Below, in pieces: positions 51,533 to 61,063 of a stretch of DNA of 64,000 bases. The DNA is from Singulisphaera sp. GP187 (GTDB taxonomy: Bacteria > Planctomycetota > GCA-002687715). Made by a program: the position numbers and the translations under genes. Numbering within the stretch: position 1 is the stretch's first letter; each line of letters opens with the position of its first letter. The stretch spans positions 1 through 64,000 of the forward strand of contig CAMDTN010000008.1 of assembly GCA_945907755.1 (NCBI GenBank), read 5' to 3'. The notes beneath the pieces were generated by a model, which did not search any database, was not told the DNA's origin, and was given only the letters and a program-made list of their open reading frames with translations.

Positions 51533-53056
51533 TTGCGATATTACATCACCACCGCCATCGACTATGTGAACTCGCGTCCACACTTGGGCACAGCCTACGA
51601 AAAGATCACGGCTGATGTCTTAGCGCGCTACCAGCGCGGATTGGGCAACGAAGTGCGCTTCTTGATGGGCAACGACGAGCACAGCCAAAAAGTGGCCGCC
51701 GCCGGGCGCAAAGAAGGGCTGACGCCGTTGGAATGGTGCGAGCGCATGGAAGGTGTGTTCCGCGAAGCGTGGAGCGCACTGGAAATCGAACCGGATGTGT
51801 TCATCCGCACCAGCGAAGCACGCCACCGCACGGCGGTGCAAGCCCTAGCGCAGCGCATCAAAGATGCTGGCGACTTCTACGAGGGCGAATACGAAGGTTG
51901 GTACTGCGTGGGTTGCGAGGCGTTCAAGCGCGAAGAAGACTTGAAGGATGGGCTGTGCCCCGACCACGCCGCGCGCAAACCAGAGTGGTTGAAAGAGAAG
52001 AACTGGTTCTTCAAATTGTCGCGCTGGAGCGACGCGTTGAAAGCGCACTACGCAGCGCACCCAGATTTCGTGCAGCCAGATTCGCGGCGCAACGAATTGC
52101 TCGCGCTGCTCGAACGCGGCTTGGATGACATTTCCGTCAGCCGCGCCGGCACCGACTGGGGCATCCCCTTCCCGTTCGATTCGCGCGTTGTTGTCTATGT
52201 CTGGTTCGATGCGCTCATCAACTACATCACCGCCACAGGCTGGCCGGTGGACGAAGCCGAAAGCGCCAAGTGGTGGCCGGCAGATTTGCATCTCGTGGGC
52301 AAAGACATCACACGCTTCCACGGAGTGGTGTGGCCTGCCATGTTGCTGAGCGCAGGGCTGCCACTGCCGCGCAAGATTTTTGGCCACGGCTTCGTGAACT
52401 CGGGCGGCGGGCGCATGAGCAAGGACGCAGGCCGCGTCACGGATCCGCTGGAACTCAGCCGCACCTACGGCGTGGCTGCGCTGCGCTACTACCTCTGCGC
52501 CGAAGCTGTTTTCGGCACCGATCTGGATTTCTCCGAAGAGCGCCTCCTCGCCCGCGCTAATTCCGATTTGGCTAACGGCCTCGGCAACCTCGCCGCCCGC
52601 ACTGCAGGCATGTTGGTGCGTTGGCGCGAAGGCGTGGTCGCGGCTGCCCCTGCAAGTTCTGCGCTGCTCGCCAGAGCCGACGCCGCCGTGGACACTTACC
52701 GCACTTGCATGGACGCGCTCGACCTGCGCGGCGCGCTGGCCGCAGCAACGCTCATCGTCACTGAAGCCAACGCCCATGTGGATCGCACGCAGCCTTTCGC
52801 TATGGCGAAAGACCCAGCGCGGGCCGCAGAGTTAGACGCCGTGCTGGCAGAGCTTTCCAATTCGTTGCTGCTCGCATGCCGTTTGCACCACCCTTTCATG
52901 CCCGCCAAGATGGAGCAGCTCCACTTGGAGTTAACGGGCTTGCCACTCGACCGCAGCAGCAGCATCCGCACAGCGCGTGGTGCCCGCATCGCCGCAGGCA
53001 CACGCATCGCCAAAGGCGCTCCGCTGTTCCCGCGCATCGAGGTTGCCAAGGGCTGA
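51533..53056 (+). CDS. metG: Methionyl-tRNA synthetase
   Basis: 507 residues. The start is a TTG (the only one in frame near the motif), with GGGGG 12 nt upstream. YITTAIDYVNSRPHLGTAYE holds the HIGH-type sequence (HLGT). The connective peptide has C-V-G-C and C-P-D-H knuckles (YCVGCEAFKREEDL, CPDHAARKPEWL) for zinc. MSKDAGR near residue 305 is the KMSKS loop. The protein ends at ~505 without the C-terminal tRNA-binding OB domain found in some MetGs. It charges initiator and elongator tRNA-Met. A histidine kinase gene begins 1 nt after its stop. Confidence 0.96.
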   Translation: MRYYITTAIDYVNSRPHLGTAYEKITADVLARYQRGLGNEVRFLMGNDEHSQKVAAAGRKEGLTPLEWCERMEGVFREAWSALEIEPDVFIRTSEARHRTAVQALAQRIKDAGDFYEGEYEGWYCVGCEAFKREEDLKDGLCPDHAARKPEWLKEKNWFFKLSRWSDALKAHYAAHPDFVQPDSRRNELLALLERGLDDISVSRAGTDWGIPFPFDSRVVVYVWFDALINYITATGWPVDEAESAKWWPADLHLVGKDITRFHGVVWPAMLLSAGLPLPRKIFGHGFVNSGGGRMSKDAGRVTDPLELSRTYGVAALRYYLCAEAVFGTDLDFSEERLLARANSDLANGLGNLAARTAGMLVRWREGVVAAAPASSALLARADAAVDTYRTCMDALDLRGALAAATLIVTEANAHVDRTQPFAMAKDPARAAELDAVLAELSNSLLLACRLHHPFMPAKMEQLHLELTGLPLDRSSSIRTARGARIAAGTRIAKGAPLFPRIEVAKG

Positions 53057-53057
53057 C

Positions 53058-55103
53058 ATGCGCTTGCCGCGCGGGTTCTTTTTCAAGCTCGTCCTGATCT
53101 TCCTCTGCATCGGTTTGTTGCCGCTCGCGGTTGTGTCGGTCACCGCTTGGAACGAAGCGCGCGACGCCATGAGCGAATCTGCCGCGCGCTTTTGGTTGTT
53201 GCGCACAGCGCGAGAAACTGCGTCCATGCTGGACGGCGCCCTCGATGACATGCGCGTGTTGGCGCGTTCGTGGGCAGACGACGATTCTCTCGCGGCAGAC
53301 TTGCGCGAGGCGGCCGGCGCCCAAGGCGGCGCAGCGTCCGATGCGCAACGCAACGCAGCGGCCACGCGCTTGCGACGCTTTTTGGACAACCGCAGGCGCT
53401 ACCGCCCCGACCTTCAAGGCCTGCTGTTTGTGACCAGCGACGGAATCATCGCAGCACAAAGCACAACCAAGACTGGCGGTGGCACCGACAGCGAACGCCG
53501 TTTGGAAGGGCGCCCCTTGGCCCAAGTGCTGGTGGACCCGCAAGAGCGTGCATGGATTGAAACGGCGTTGGCACCAGGCGCAGCCGCTTTGGCGGAACAG
53601 CAAGTGCCTGTGTCGGCGCGCGACTGGCACCAATCGCGGCTGCTGCGTGCGGCGCGCGGCGATGGTGCTGCGCCCGAGAAGGTGCGCCCGGAAGTGTCCG
53701 ACTGTTCCATCGGTTTCGCCTGCACCGTTCTTGCAGAAGACCGCCGCCAAGTCAGCGGCGTGTTGGTGGCCATCTTCGATTGGAAACGCATCCAAGACGC
53801 GCTGGATGAAGTGGGCCGAAGATTCCGCGTTGAAGACCACCCCGAAGATGGCGGGCGGCGCTACGCCACGGGATACCCCTTCTTGTTCGCGCGGGATCGC
53901 GACACCATCATCGCGCACCACAACAAGAAATTGCTGGGAAGCAGCCTCACGCGCGACCATGATTTGAAAGTGCTGCAAGACGCCACCAGCGCGGCGCGCT
54001 CTGGAGTGTTCGCATACGACTACCCCAAGGGCACACCGAAAATATCTGGCTTTGCGCACTTGAAGGGCCCCGAACTGAAGAGTTTCGGTTGGGTTGTTGG
54101 CGTCGGCATCAACGAAGGAGAAATTTTCGCTGAAGTGAACAGCCTCGGCGAATTCATGCTGTATGCAGCGCTGATTACAGCAGCCATGGTGGTGATTCTG
54201 GCCGCGGTGTTTTCGCACCGTCTCACCGATCCGCTGCGACGACTGGTGGAACACACACAGCGCGTGGCCCACGGAGACTTGCACACCAAACTCGACTTGC
54301 AGCGCAACGACGAATTGGCTGTCTTGGCCAGCGCCTTCAACCGCATGACCGACGATTTGGAGCGCTCGCGGATCGCCCTCGTGGAGGCGGAGAAATCTGC
54401 CGCGTGGCGCGAGATGGCGCGGCAAGTAGCGCACGAAATCAAAAACCCGCTCACTCCGATTCTGTTAGGGGCGCAGCAGATTCGCCAAGCCAGCCACGAC
54501 CGGCATCCACAATTGCAAGCACTCGTGGACGCCAATGTGGAAGCCATCTTGGACCAGTGTGAACACCTGCGCCGCATTGCCGCTGATTTCGGCGCGTTCG
54601 CCGGAGCTGCTCGTCGCGAAGTTGCGCCCCGCGCACTCTCGCCGCTTCTGCAAAAAGTGTTGGCTCCCTATCTGGATGGCCGGACCGGAGCAGTGCTGTG
54701 CACCTTCGAAAACCACTTGCCAGAAGGCACGCACTTGCTGGCCGACGATCGCGAAATCCAGCGCCTGTTCCTGAATCTGCTGAACAACGCACTGGAAGCG
54801 TGCGGCGCACGAGGCGGCACCATTCGCATTGTTGCAGGCCTCGACAGCACGCAGCAGCGCATCAACATCCAAGTCAGCGACAGCGGGCCGGGCATGTCGG
54901 CCGAAGTGCGGGCGCGCCTGTTCGAGCCATACTTCTCCACGCGCACCAGCGGCACAGGCTTGGGGTTGGCGCTTTGTCGCCGCATCGTCGAAGACCACGG
55001 CGGCAGCATCGCCTGCAACGACAGCGGCCCCAGTGGCACGACCTTCGTCGTAGACCTGCCACTCTTGCGCACTTCCTCCGAGCCCGCGAAGCCGCAGGCA
55101 TAG
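53058..55103 (+). CDS. NtrY-like sensor histidine kinase with dCache-type sensor
   Basis: 681 residues from the ATG at 53058. Helix 1 (FFKLVLIFLCIGLLPLAVVS, ~8-27) and helix 2 (~366-388) enclose a ~330-residue periplasmic sensor with tandem-Cache character (LLFVTSDGIIAAQS, FLFARDRDTIIAHHNKKLLG). HAMP (~389-440) is followed by HisKA with AWREMARQVAHEIKNPLTPI (phospho-acceptor His), a sequence close to NtrY, and HATPase_c with N box LFLNLLNNALEA, G1 DSGPGM, F FEPYFST and G2 GTGLGLAL. It senses an extracellular ligand and phosphorylates an NtrX-type regulator, which is not in the window. It is 1 nt from metG and 39 nt from comEC, so probably in one transcript. Confidence 0.92.
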   Translation: MRLPRGFFFKLVLIFLCIGLLPLAVVSVTAWNEARDAMSESAARFWLLRTARETASMLDGALDDMRVLARSWADDDSLAADLREAAGAQGGAASDAQRNAAATRLRRFLDNRRRYRPDLQGLLFVTSDGIIAAQSTTKTGGGTDSERRLEGRPLAQVLVDPQERAWIETALAPGAAALAEQQVPVSARDWHQSRLLRAARGDGAAPEKVRPEVSDCSIGFACTVLAEDRRQVSGVLVAIFDWKRIQDALDEVGRRFRVEDHPEDGGRRYATGYPFLFARDRDTIIAHHNKKLLGSSLTRDHDLKVLQDATSAARSGVFAYDYPKGTPKISGFAHLKGPELKSFGWVVGVGINEGEIFAEVNSLGEFMLYAALITAAMVVILAAVFSHRLTDPLRRLVEHTQRVAHGDLHTKLDLQRNDELAVLASAFNRMTDDLERSRIALVEAEKSAAWREMARQVAHEIKNPLTPILLGAQQIRQASHDRHPQLQALVDANVEAILDQCEHLRRIAADFGAFAGAARREVAPRALSPLLQKVLAPYLDGRTGAVLCTFENHLPEGTHLLADDREIQRLFLNLLNNALEACGARGGTIRIVAGLDSTQQRINIQVSDSGPGMSAEVRARLFEPYFSTRTSGTGLGLALCRRIVEDHGGSIACNDSGPSGTTFVVDLPLLRTSSEPAKPQA

Positions 55104-55142
55104 ACTGCACGGCCATCGCCTCCACTGCTGGGGGTTTCTGCG

Positions 55143-56963
55143 TTGCTGCTGGCCTCCGCTTTAGGTGTGTTGGCTCAAAGTTTGTTGAGTGCGCTCTGCC
55201 CGCAGAGTGTTCAAGCTGCGCTGCAACTGTGCTTGGCGGCGTTGCTGCTTCTAAGCCTGCGCTTCGAACGCGCCCTCGCCTTCGCGCTGGGAGGTTGCGC
55301 CATCGTGCTGTTGCCCGCGGCGCCGCCACTCGCAACGGATGCTGAAGATTGGTCGATGGCAGTGGAGGGTTTCGTGGCGCGAGTGCTGCCGGCCGAGGCG
55401 GAATATGGGCCGATGCTGCGCTTGCACAGTGGGTTGTTGCTGCGCGTTCCTCGCATCGGCGCACTGCCACCGGTGGGCGCCCTCGTGCGTGCGCGCGGCA
55501 TCCTCGCCGGCACTGGCCGCTCGCTCCGCTGCACCGTTGCGCCGAAAGTGCTGGACCCAGCGCCCAGCGGATTCACCCCCACCCTGCTGCGCCTTAGCGA
55601 GCGCATGGGCGAACGCATTGCTCGTGGGCTCGGCAGTGCTGACGCCCATTTGCTGCGCGCGTTGCTCTTAGGCGACAGCAGCATCGACCCCGAGCGCCGC
55701 GAACGGCTGGTCCTGACAGGAACTCTGCATTTCTTCGCCATCTCCGGCATGCACCTCGTGCTGTTGATGGCGCTTGCGCAGCGCGCCATTGGACGCCACC
55801 GATTTCTGTTGCTGTTGCTGATCACCACCTATGCCGCGTTGTGTGGCTTTGCCGTGCCGATCCAACGCGCGTTCATCAGCACCGCGCTGTTCTTGCTGGC
55901 GGGGCTGCTGCAACGGCCCGCTTGCGGCCAACGGCATTGGTGGCTGGCGCTGGCGGCGGTGGTGCTTGGATCGCCTCGGGCCAGCGAATCGCCGGGGTTT
56001 TGGCTGACTTTCGCTGCAACCGCGGGCATCCTGTGGGGCGCGCGCGCACGCGGCGCGCAAGCTGACGACGCCGCACCGTTGCGACACATGCAGGCAACGC
56101 GCACTGCCAGCGTGTGGCAACGACTGATCACCTGGGTTGCAGACAATTTGCGCGTCACTCTGTGCGCCACCTGCGCAAGCGCGCCAGTGACCGTGGTGTT
56201 TTTCCGCCAGCTCACCCCTGCCGCCATCATGGGATCGTTGCTGCTCGCACCCGTGGTGACCGTGTTGATGATCTTGGCGTTGGCGAAGCTCGTCTTCCCC
56301 GATCTCGCGCTGTTAGGCGGCGCAATCAAAGGCAGTTTGCATGCTCTCGACACAACCCTGTTGTGGTTGGAGCAGGTGCCTTGTGGCAATGTGCCGGTGG
56401 CGACGCCGGCGCTGACCGCGTGGATCGGCGTGTTTGCAGCTTGTGCATTGCTCGCGGCCGCTCGCACGCGCTGGGCACCGCTACTCGCCTGTGCACTGGT
56501 GCACTGTGCGTTACTGATGCCCGCAAGCACGCCGCCGCGAGTGGTGCTGCTTCACAACGCCGCTGGGGGTGCGGTCATCGACGTGCGTGAAGCCAACACC
56601 CACACGGGCCATCTGATTCACGGAAAAGTCACCAGCGCGGATGCGCCGACGCTGCGGCAAGTGGATGTGCTGCGCGTGGTCAGCGGCGCACCGGATGCGC
56701 AAGCGCCGCGCGGTGGCGCGTGGCCGCGTGCGGTGTCGCTGCAAGCGGCCGCCCACTTCGCGCCGAGATTGGGCATGAACTTCGGCCTGTTTGAAGCCGG
56801 CGGCATGTTGCCATTGTTGCGCTCGTGCCCACGCCAACTCGGAGCGTGCTCGACCATGCGCAAACTCGCGGACGCCGCAATGGCAGCCGCTGCGGGGACG
56901 CCGCTCCAAAACGCACGACGCGGCAAGCCGCTCGTCTTTGAGCAACCTGCCGCCACGTGGTGA
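55143..56963 (+). CDS. comEC: ComEC/Rec2-type DNA channel protein without beta-lactamase domain
   Basis: 606 residues, from a TTG at 55143 with GGGGG 8 nt upstream (a stop lies 39 nt before it in frame). The N-terminus has hydrophobic helices and a beta-rich OB-like part (DUF4131-like, ~60-140). The Competence domain (~160-420) shows LLLGDSSIDPERRERLVLTG and HFFAISGMHLVLLMAL, the family hallmark, with about six further helices. The C-terminal ~140 residues lack the HxHxDH motif of the metallo-beta-lactamase domain found in full-length ComEC (~750 aa). It should form the inner-membrane channel for single-stranded DNA uptake. Other competence genes are absent here, but the pilus-type genes in the window could act in the same process. 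Confidence 0.88.
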   Translation: MLLASALGVLAQSLLSALCPQSVQAALQLCLAALLLLSLRFERALAFALGGCAIVLLPAAPPLATDAEDWSMAVEGFVARVLPAEAEYGPMLRLHSGLLLRVPRIGALPPVGALVRARGILAGTGRSLRCTVAPKVLDPAPSGFTPTLLRLSERMGERIARGLGSADAHLLRALLLGDSSIDPERRERLVLTGTLHFFAISGMHLVLLMALAQRAIGRHRFLLLLLITTYAALCGFAVPIQRAFISTALFLLAGLLQRPACGQRHWWLALAAVVLGSPRASESPGFWLTFAATAGILWGARARGAQADDAAPLRHMQATRTASVWQRLITWVADNLRVTLCATCASAPVTVVFFRQLTPAAIMGSLLLAPVVTVLMILALAKLVFPDLALLGGAIKGSLHALDTTLLWLEQVPCGNVPVATPALTAWIGVFAACALLAAARTRWAPLLACALVHCALLMPASTPPRVVLLHNAAGGAVIDVREANTHTGHLIHGKVTSADAPTLRQVDVLRVVSGAPDAQAPRGGAWPRAVSLQAAAHFAPRLGMNFGLFEAGGMLPLLRSCPRQLGACSTMRKLADAAMAAAAGTPLQNARRGKPLVFEQPAATW

Positions 56964-56979
56964 TTGAAACTTTGAAGGA

Positions 56980-57375
56980 TCAGCGCTTGCTGAACTGGAA
57001 GGAGCGCCGGGCGCCGCGGCGACCGTACTTCTTGCGTTCCTTCATGCGCGAATCGCGCGTGAGCATGCCACCTTGGCGCATGACCGCCTTGTGGGCCTCA
57101 ACGTCGATTTCGACCAACGCACGAGCGATGCCCAAGGAGATGGCACCGGCTTGGCCAGTGAGGCCTCCGCCGTTGACACTCACATGCACATCGAACGCTT
57201 TGCGCTTGTCCACTGCCAGCAGCGGGGCTTCCGCCGTGCGCAGCCACTCTGCGCCGGGAAAGTACTCAGCCACTTCACGCTTGTTGACGAGGAAGGTGCC
57301 TGTGCCGGGCCGGACGCGAACTTGCGCCACGGAGGACTTGCGCCTGCCAGTTGCCGTTGTGTATGCGATGCTCAC
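56980..57375 (-). CDS. rpsI: 30S ribosomal protein S9
   Basis: 131 residues, a GTG start at 57375 with GAGGAAA upstream. YTTATGRRKSSVAQVRVRPG is the S9 N-terminal motif and RDSRMKERKKYGRRGARRSF, followed by QFSKR, is the invariant C-terminal tail that reaches the P-site tRNA. It lies 14 nt after rplM, the universal rplM-rpsI order, and is convergent with comEC with 16 bp between stops. Confidence 0.97.
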   Translation of the reverse strand: MSIAYTTATGRRKSSVAQVRVRPGTGTFLVNKREVAEYFPGAEWLRTAEAPLLAVDKRKAFDVHVSVNGGGLTGQAGAISLGIARALVEIDVEAHKAVMRQGGMLTRDSRMKERKKYGRRGARRSFQFSKR

Positions 57376-57389
57376 TGGGTTTCCTCAGC

Positions 57390-57824
57390 TCAGGACAGCT
57401 TGACGGTCTTGGGGTTTTGGGCCTCGTGCGGATGTTCGTTACCCGCATAGACCTTGAGTTTGTAGAACATGGCGCGGCCGAGTTTGGTCTTCGGCAGCAT
57501 CCGGCGAACCGCCAGTTCGATGACTTGAGTGGGATGCTTGGCCAGCACTTCGGCGTAGGGGCGGCGCACCAAGCCACCGATCCACCCGGTGTGGTGGATG
57601 TAAACCTTCTGCTTCGCCTTGTTGCCCGTGACCACAATGGAGCTGGCATCCGTGATGACCACGAAGTCGCCAACGTCACAGTGGGGGGTGTAAGTGGGCT
57701 TGTGCTTGCCCATCAGAATCTGAGCGACCCGAGCCGCGAGGCGGCCGAGTACCTGATCCTTGGCGCTGATATGGAGCCACTTGCGGTTGGCAGTGGCAGC
57801 GTTCGCATGTGTCGTGCAGTTCAT
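57390..57824 (-). CDS. rplM: 50S ribosomal protein L13
   Basis: 144 residues from the ATG at 57824, with a GGATGAGA-like Shine-Dalgarno; an ATG at 57833 is also possible. RKWLHISAKDQVLGRLAARV, VVITDASSIVVTGNKAKQKVY and IELAVRRMLPKTKLGRAMFY are L13 hallmarks. First gene of the rplM-rpsI operon and part of the large-subunit assembly core. The first ~10 residues are longer than usual for the family. Confidence 0.96.
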   Translation of the reverse strand: MNCTTHANAATANRKWLHISAKDQVLGRLAARVAQILMGKHKPTYTPHCDVGDFVVITDASSIVVTGNKAKQKVYIHHTGWIGGLVRRPYAEVLAKHPTQVIELAVRRMLPKTKLGRAMFYKLKVYAGNEHPHEAQNPKTVKLS

Positions 57825-57896
57825 CGGTCTCATCCAGGAGGGGCGGCCAAACTGGGGGAAGATCCACCAGTCAGCGCGTCGCCCCAAGGGGTGCGC

Positions 57897-57924
57897 ACTC
57901 TATCAGCGCGCGTGGCGCCACCAA
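57897..57924 (-). promoter_or_regulatory. Putative promoter of rplM-rpsI
   Basis: On the minus strand TTGGTG (57924-57919), a 16-nt spacer and TAGAGT (57902-57897). A modest match to the sigma-70 consensus in the only non-coding region upstream of a gene pair that must be transcribed. The predicted leader is ~65 nt. Confidence 0.35.
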
Positions 57925-58019
57925 AGGGGAGAAAAACTGCCCCGTTTTCGGCCCCGCAGCCTACCCCGGCCGATCCACCGGCCCAAGCGTTGCGGATCGG
58001 TGGCAACTGGCGCTCGTTC

Positions 58020-60149
58020 TCATGGCCGCGGCCACGGGAGCATCCAGAAGCAACCGAGGTCGCGTTGGACGAGCCAATCGGCGCTGATGTCGCCACGGGC
58101 GACGCCATCGAGAGCCACTAACAAGTGACGCGGCATCTGTGTGCCATAGCGCCCCTGCAATTTGCGGAACGAGGCCTCTACGCCCGGCGCGAAGAAGGAA
58201 TCTGCGGCGACGGCAATTAAGCGTTCACCCTCGCGGCGGTAGTGCGCCACCACACGGCCGTCCTCCACCAACAACGCCGCGCGCACCGATGCCCCTGCGA
58301 AGGCACCATCGTGCTGCAGCGCGTGGATGCCGATGCTGCCATCGACGCGCGCTTCGAAGCGCCACGGCGCCGCCTCCGCGCTGTCGATACGCGCCAGCAC
58401 TTTGTCTTGATGCCTATCGAGCGACAGCCCCCAGCGCGTGTGCTCCTGCGGCACCAACTCGCGCGGCACTTGCAGCGCATGGGTGCCCGCCAACACCGTC
58501 ACATCTGCATTGCGCGGAAATTCCATCACGCGCTCTTCTGCACTCATGGATGCGTACGCCAAGAAGCGCCGCAGCACCAAAGGTGGCGCAGCACTCGCTG
58601 CACTTTGTTCCGCTGTGCGCGGAGACAGCAGCAAGCCCATGGACTGGGTGTAGACCTGATTGTCTTTGAGGAAGATGCTCTTCAACACGCGGTAGCCACC
58701 GCCCGCGATGATCACCACCACGAAGCTGACCGAGATGAGATACACCGTCGGCGATTTGTGCGCATCCAAACTGAGCGGCAGCAAGAAGGCCAGCAAGAAC
58801 GCGAGGTGATAGACCACCACAAACCAGAACACCGACGACAAATCTAATTCTTGCCACTGCAAGGGCACGAAGGTGTCCAAGAACTCGCGGTCTGCGGAAC
58901 CGAGCAGCGGGCGCCGCCACAGACGCCACGCACCGTCGGTAACCGCGCCCTGCGTGATGCGACGCACGCAACCATTGCCCCACAGCGTTTCGGATGCCGC
59001 GCGGGATTGCTCCAACAACACCAAGGCCCCTGCTGCCGCAGCGCCTTGCAACACCGCGCGCTGCTGCGGCGCCAACGCATCCCAGTGAGATTCTTGCAGC
59101 ACGATGCAATCGAATGCTTCGCATGCGCCTGCACCCAACGCCAAGGCGCGTGCGTCCAAGGAGACAGCATGAACTGCGCCGCCAGGTCCAGCGCCCAAAG
59201 AGCTGCCGGGCCCTAAGCGCGCAAATAAACCTGAATCACGCCCGATCAAGCGCCACGGTGCGCTGATGCGCTGCGCCGCAGTTCCTGCACTGGTGCGCAG
59301 GTGATCTTGCTCGGCAGAAGGCGTCAGCAGCACCAAATGCTCGAGACCATCTGCAGGAACCTCCACGGCACCGCAGCCAGTGGAGAGACTGCACACTCCC
59401 GCGCCTTCAGGCACAACGACAACCACTGGTGTGCGACCGCCGCTGCGGGCCATGCCGCCAGCCAAACTCTCCACGCGCGGCGCTGCTTGCGGCATCGGGA
59501 GCAAGCACAGCAGCACACCGGCCACTGCAACGCCTACGCGACGGCGCGGCGGCAATGCCACCATCCACGCAGCAGCAGCCAACGCAAGAAAGGGCACTAA
59601 TGATGGAACTTCGCGCTGCAAGCAAATGCGCTGCACCCAATCCAGCGGCGAAAGCAGCGCGATGCCATGGGACAGTTGCGCCGCACCGCTACCCCGCGAG
59701 AGCAGCGCCGCGCACGGCGCAACGACCATCCATCCGGCAACAAATGCGCAGACGCGCATGCCGCAGTCTGCGCTGCGGCTCCAGCGCGCCAGCACTAAAG
59801 GCAGCGCTGCCGCCGTGGCCGCCATGGCCGCAGCGCAAGCAAGGCCCTGCAAACTGACCGCGCTGATGTAGGCGCAAAAGACTAGCGGCACGCTGGAAAA
59901 AATGAGGCTGTCGCAAGCCAGCACCATGGCGGCACGGCGGCCTCCGCCGCGTGGCGTGCGTTGCAGCACCCAAGGCAAAGTGAATAGCGGAAAAAACAGC
60001 AGCAGTGCGGTGTAGGCCGCGAGTGCACGCTCGCGCGGCAGCACAGCTAACAAGGGCGCTCCATCGGCGCGCACCAAGACCAAAGCCACTAGCAAGGCCC
60101 CGGAAATGGCCACAAAGCCGAGGATCCAAAGAGTGATGATCCTGTTCAC
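58020..60149 (-). CDS. Polytopic membrane protein with amidotransferase-like soluble domain
   Basis: 709 residues; GTG start at 60149. About seven hydrophobic helices lie in the first ~225 residues (no motif I recognise), then a soluble stretch (~245-440) with alternating strands and helices (CIVLQESHWDALAPQQRAVL, AGALVLLEQSRAASETLWG) that resembles the glutamine-amidotransferase-like folds of GldG-type and aerotolerance-associated membrane proteins. Two more helices follow (~455-505) and a final ~200-residue beta-rich domain. It begins 25 nt after ftsQ and is the last gene of the cell-wall cluster. Function unknown; it could be a membrane-bound regulator or an ABC-accessory protein. Confidence 0.6.
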   Translation of the reverse strand: MNRIITLWILGFVAISGALLVALVLVRADGAPLLAVLPRERALAAYTALLLFFPLFTLPWVLQRTPRGGGRRAAMVLACDSLIFSSVPLVFCAYISAVSLQGLACAAAMAATAAALPLVLARWSRSADCGMRVCAFVAGWMVVAPCAALLSRGSGAAQLSHGIALLSPLDWVQRICLQREVPSLVPFLALAAAAWMVALPPRRRVGVAVAGVLLCLLPMPQAAPRVESLAGGMARSGGRTPVVVVVPEGAGVCSLSTGCGAVEVPADGLEHLVLLTPSAEQDHLRTSAGTAAQRISAPWRLIGRDSGLFARLGPGSSLGAGPGGAVHAVSLDARALALGAGACEAFDCIVLQESHWDALAPQQRAVLQGAAAAGALVLLEQSRAASETLWGNGCVRRITQGAVTDGAWRLWRRPLLGSADREFLDTFVPLQWQELDLSSVFWFVVVYHLAFLLAFLLPLSLDAHKSPTVYLISVSFVVVIIAGGGYRVLKSIFLKDNQVYTQSMGLLLSPRTAEQSAASAAPPLVLRRFLAYASMSAEERVMEFPRNADVTVLAGTHALQVPRELVPQEHTRWGLSLDRHQDKVLARIDSAEAAPWRFEARVDGSIGIHALQHDGAFAGASVRAALLVEDGRVVAHYRREGERLIAVAADSFFAPGVEASFRKLQGRYGTQMPRHLLVALDGVARGDISADWLVQRDLGCFWMLPWPRP

Positions 60150-60173
60150 GACGCGCTGATAGTAGCGGAGGGT

Positions 60174-61052
60174 TTAGTGCGCTTTGACTTCGCGAATGTC
60201 GCAGCCGCCCGGATAGCTCAAGTTCACTTCTGCAACACCGACCAGCCCTTCGAAACGCACCAGCGCCAAGCGCAGCGCGTCCAACTTTGCGCGCGTGTCG
60301 GCGCGCCCTGCTGTGGGGTCGGAACCCGGTGCAATCCCCCACACGATGCGCGCAGGTTTGTCGGTGATGAGTACAAGATCGCAGTCGCCCGCTTTGCGCG
60401 GCGTGCCCGCGACGCCGACGCGCACTTCTTTCACTTGCAACGATTCAAGGGCCGGGTGATCGCCACTGCTGCGCAGCGCGTTCAGCAGCGCGATGGCCTC
60501 CAGCCATGCTGCGTGTTGCGGCAGCGTGAGTCGGCCTCCAGCAATGGGTGCCGCGCCCGCTGTTGCCGTGACCAACGGCAGCACTCCAGCTTGCACCTTC
60601 GCATGACGCTCGATGACGAAACCCTCGGCATCAACCATGATGCGTTCGTTGCCACTGGTTAGGAGCGCCACCGGCGTGCGCAACTCGACCTCAAGTTCCA
60701 CTGCGTTCGGAAACACCCGCTGCACTGTGCGCACTTCACGCACCCACGGTTTTTTCGACGCCGCTTCTGCAGCGAGGCGCGGCAAATTTGCATCGAACAC
60801 CGAACATTCGCCTGAGAGCAGCGCGCGGTCGAGCCCGGTTTCAGCAGCGCCGCCTGACAACCAACTCGGCACCGAGGCCACCGTAATCGTCGCCGCAGGC
60901 ACGCGATAGCGCGGCATGTCGACGGCCCGGCGCGTCAGCAACACGGTCAACCCCATCAAGGCGATCAGCGTGATGACTGGCGCGATGCGTCCGCGAGACA
61001 GCGCGCCCCACGCTGCGCGCGTGGAGTCGCTGGGTTTGGCAGTGCGAGCCAC
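60174..61052 (-). CDS. ftsQ: FtsQ/DivIB-like cell-division protein
   Basis: 292 residues; GTG start at 61052. A short cytoplasmic N-terminus precedes one membrane helix (APVITLIALMGLTVLLTRRA, ~25-44). A POTRA-like domain follows (~55-130; WVREVRTVQRVFPNAVELEV with ELRTPVALL) and then the beta domain (~130-280; GGNERIMVDAEGFVIE-like). This order and the RTVQRVFPNAVEL segment match FtsQ/DivIB (WV..v.V.r.wP..l.v...er.PvA). It scaffolds FtsB/FtsL and the septal synthase at division. It lies 11 nt after a small gene and downstream of murB in a dcw-like cluster. Sequence similarity is modest, the location is strong support. Confidence 0.78.
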   Translation of the reverse strand: MARTAKPSDSTRAAWGALSRGRIAPVITLIALMGLTVLLTRRAVDMPRYRVPAATITVASVPSWLSGGAAETGLDRALLSGECSVFDANLPRLAAEAASKKPWVREVRTVQRVFPNAVELEVELRTPVALLTSGNERIMVDAEGFVIERHAKVQAGVLPLVTATAGAAPIAGGRLTLPQHAAWLEAIALLNALRSSGDHPALESLQVKEVRVGVAGTPRKAGDCDLVLITDKPARIVWGIAPGSDPTAGRADTRAKLDALRLALVRFEGLVGVAEVNLSYPGGCDIREVKAH

Positions 61053-61063
61053 GGCCGCGAAGC

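Noticed and set aside
52896-54434. 512-codon minus-strand open frame opposite the histidine kinase
   Set aside because: The plus strand encodes a complete kinase with H, N, G1, F and G2 boxes; the antisense frame has no recognisable domain.
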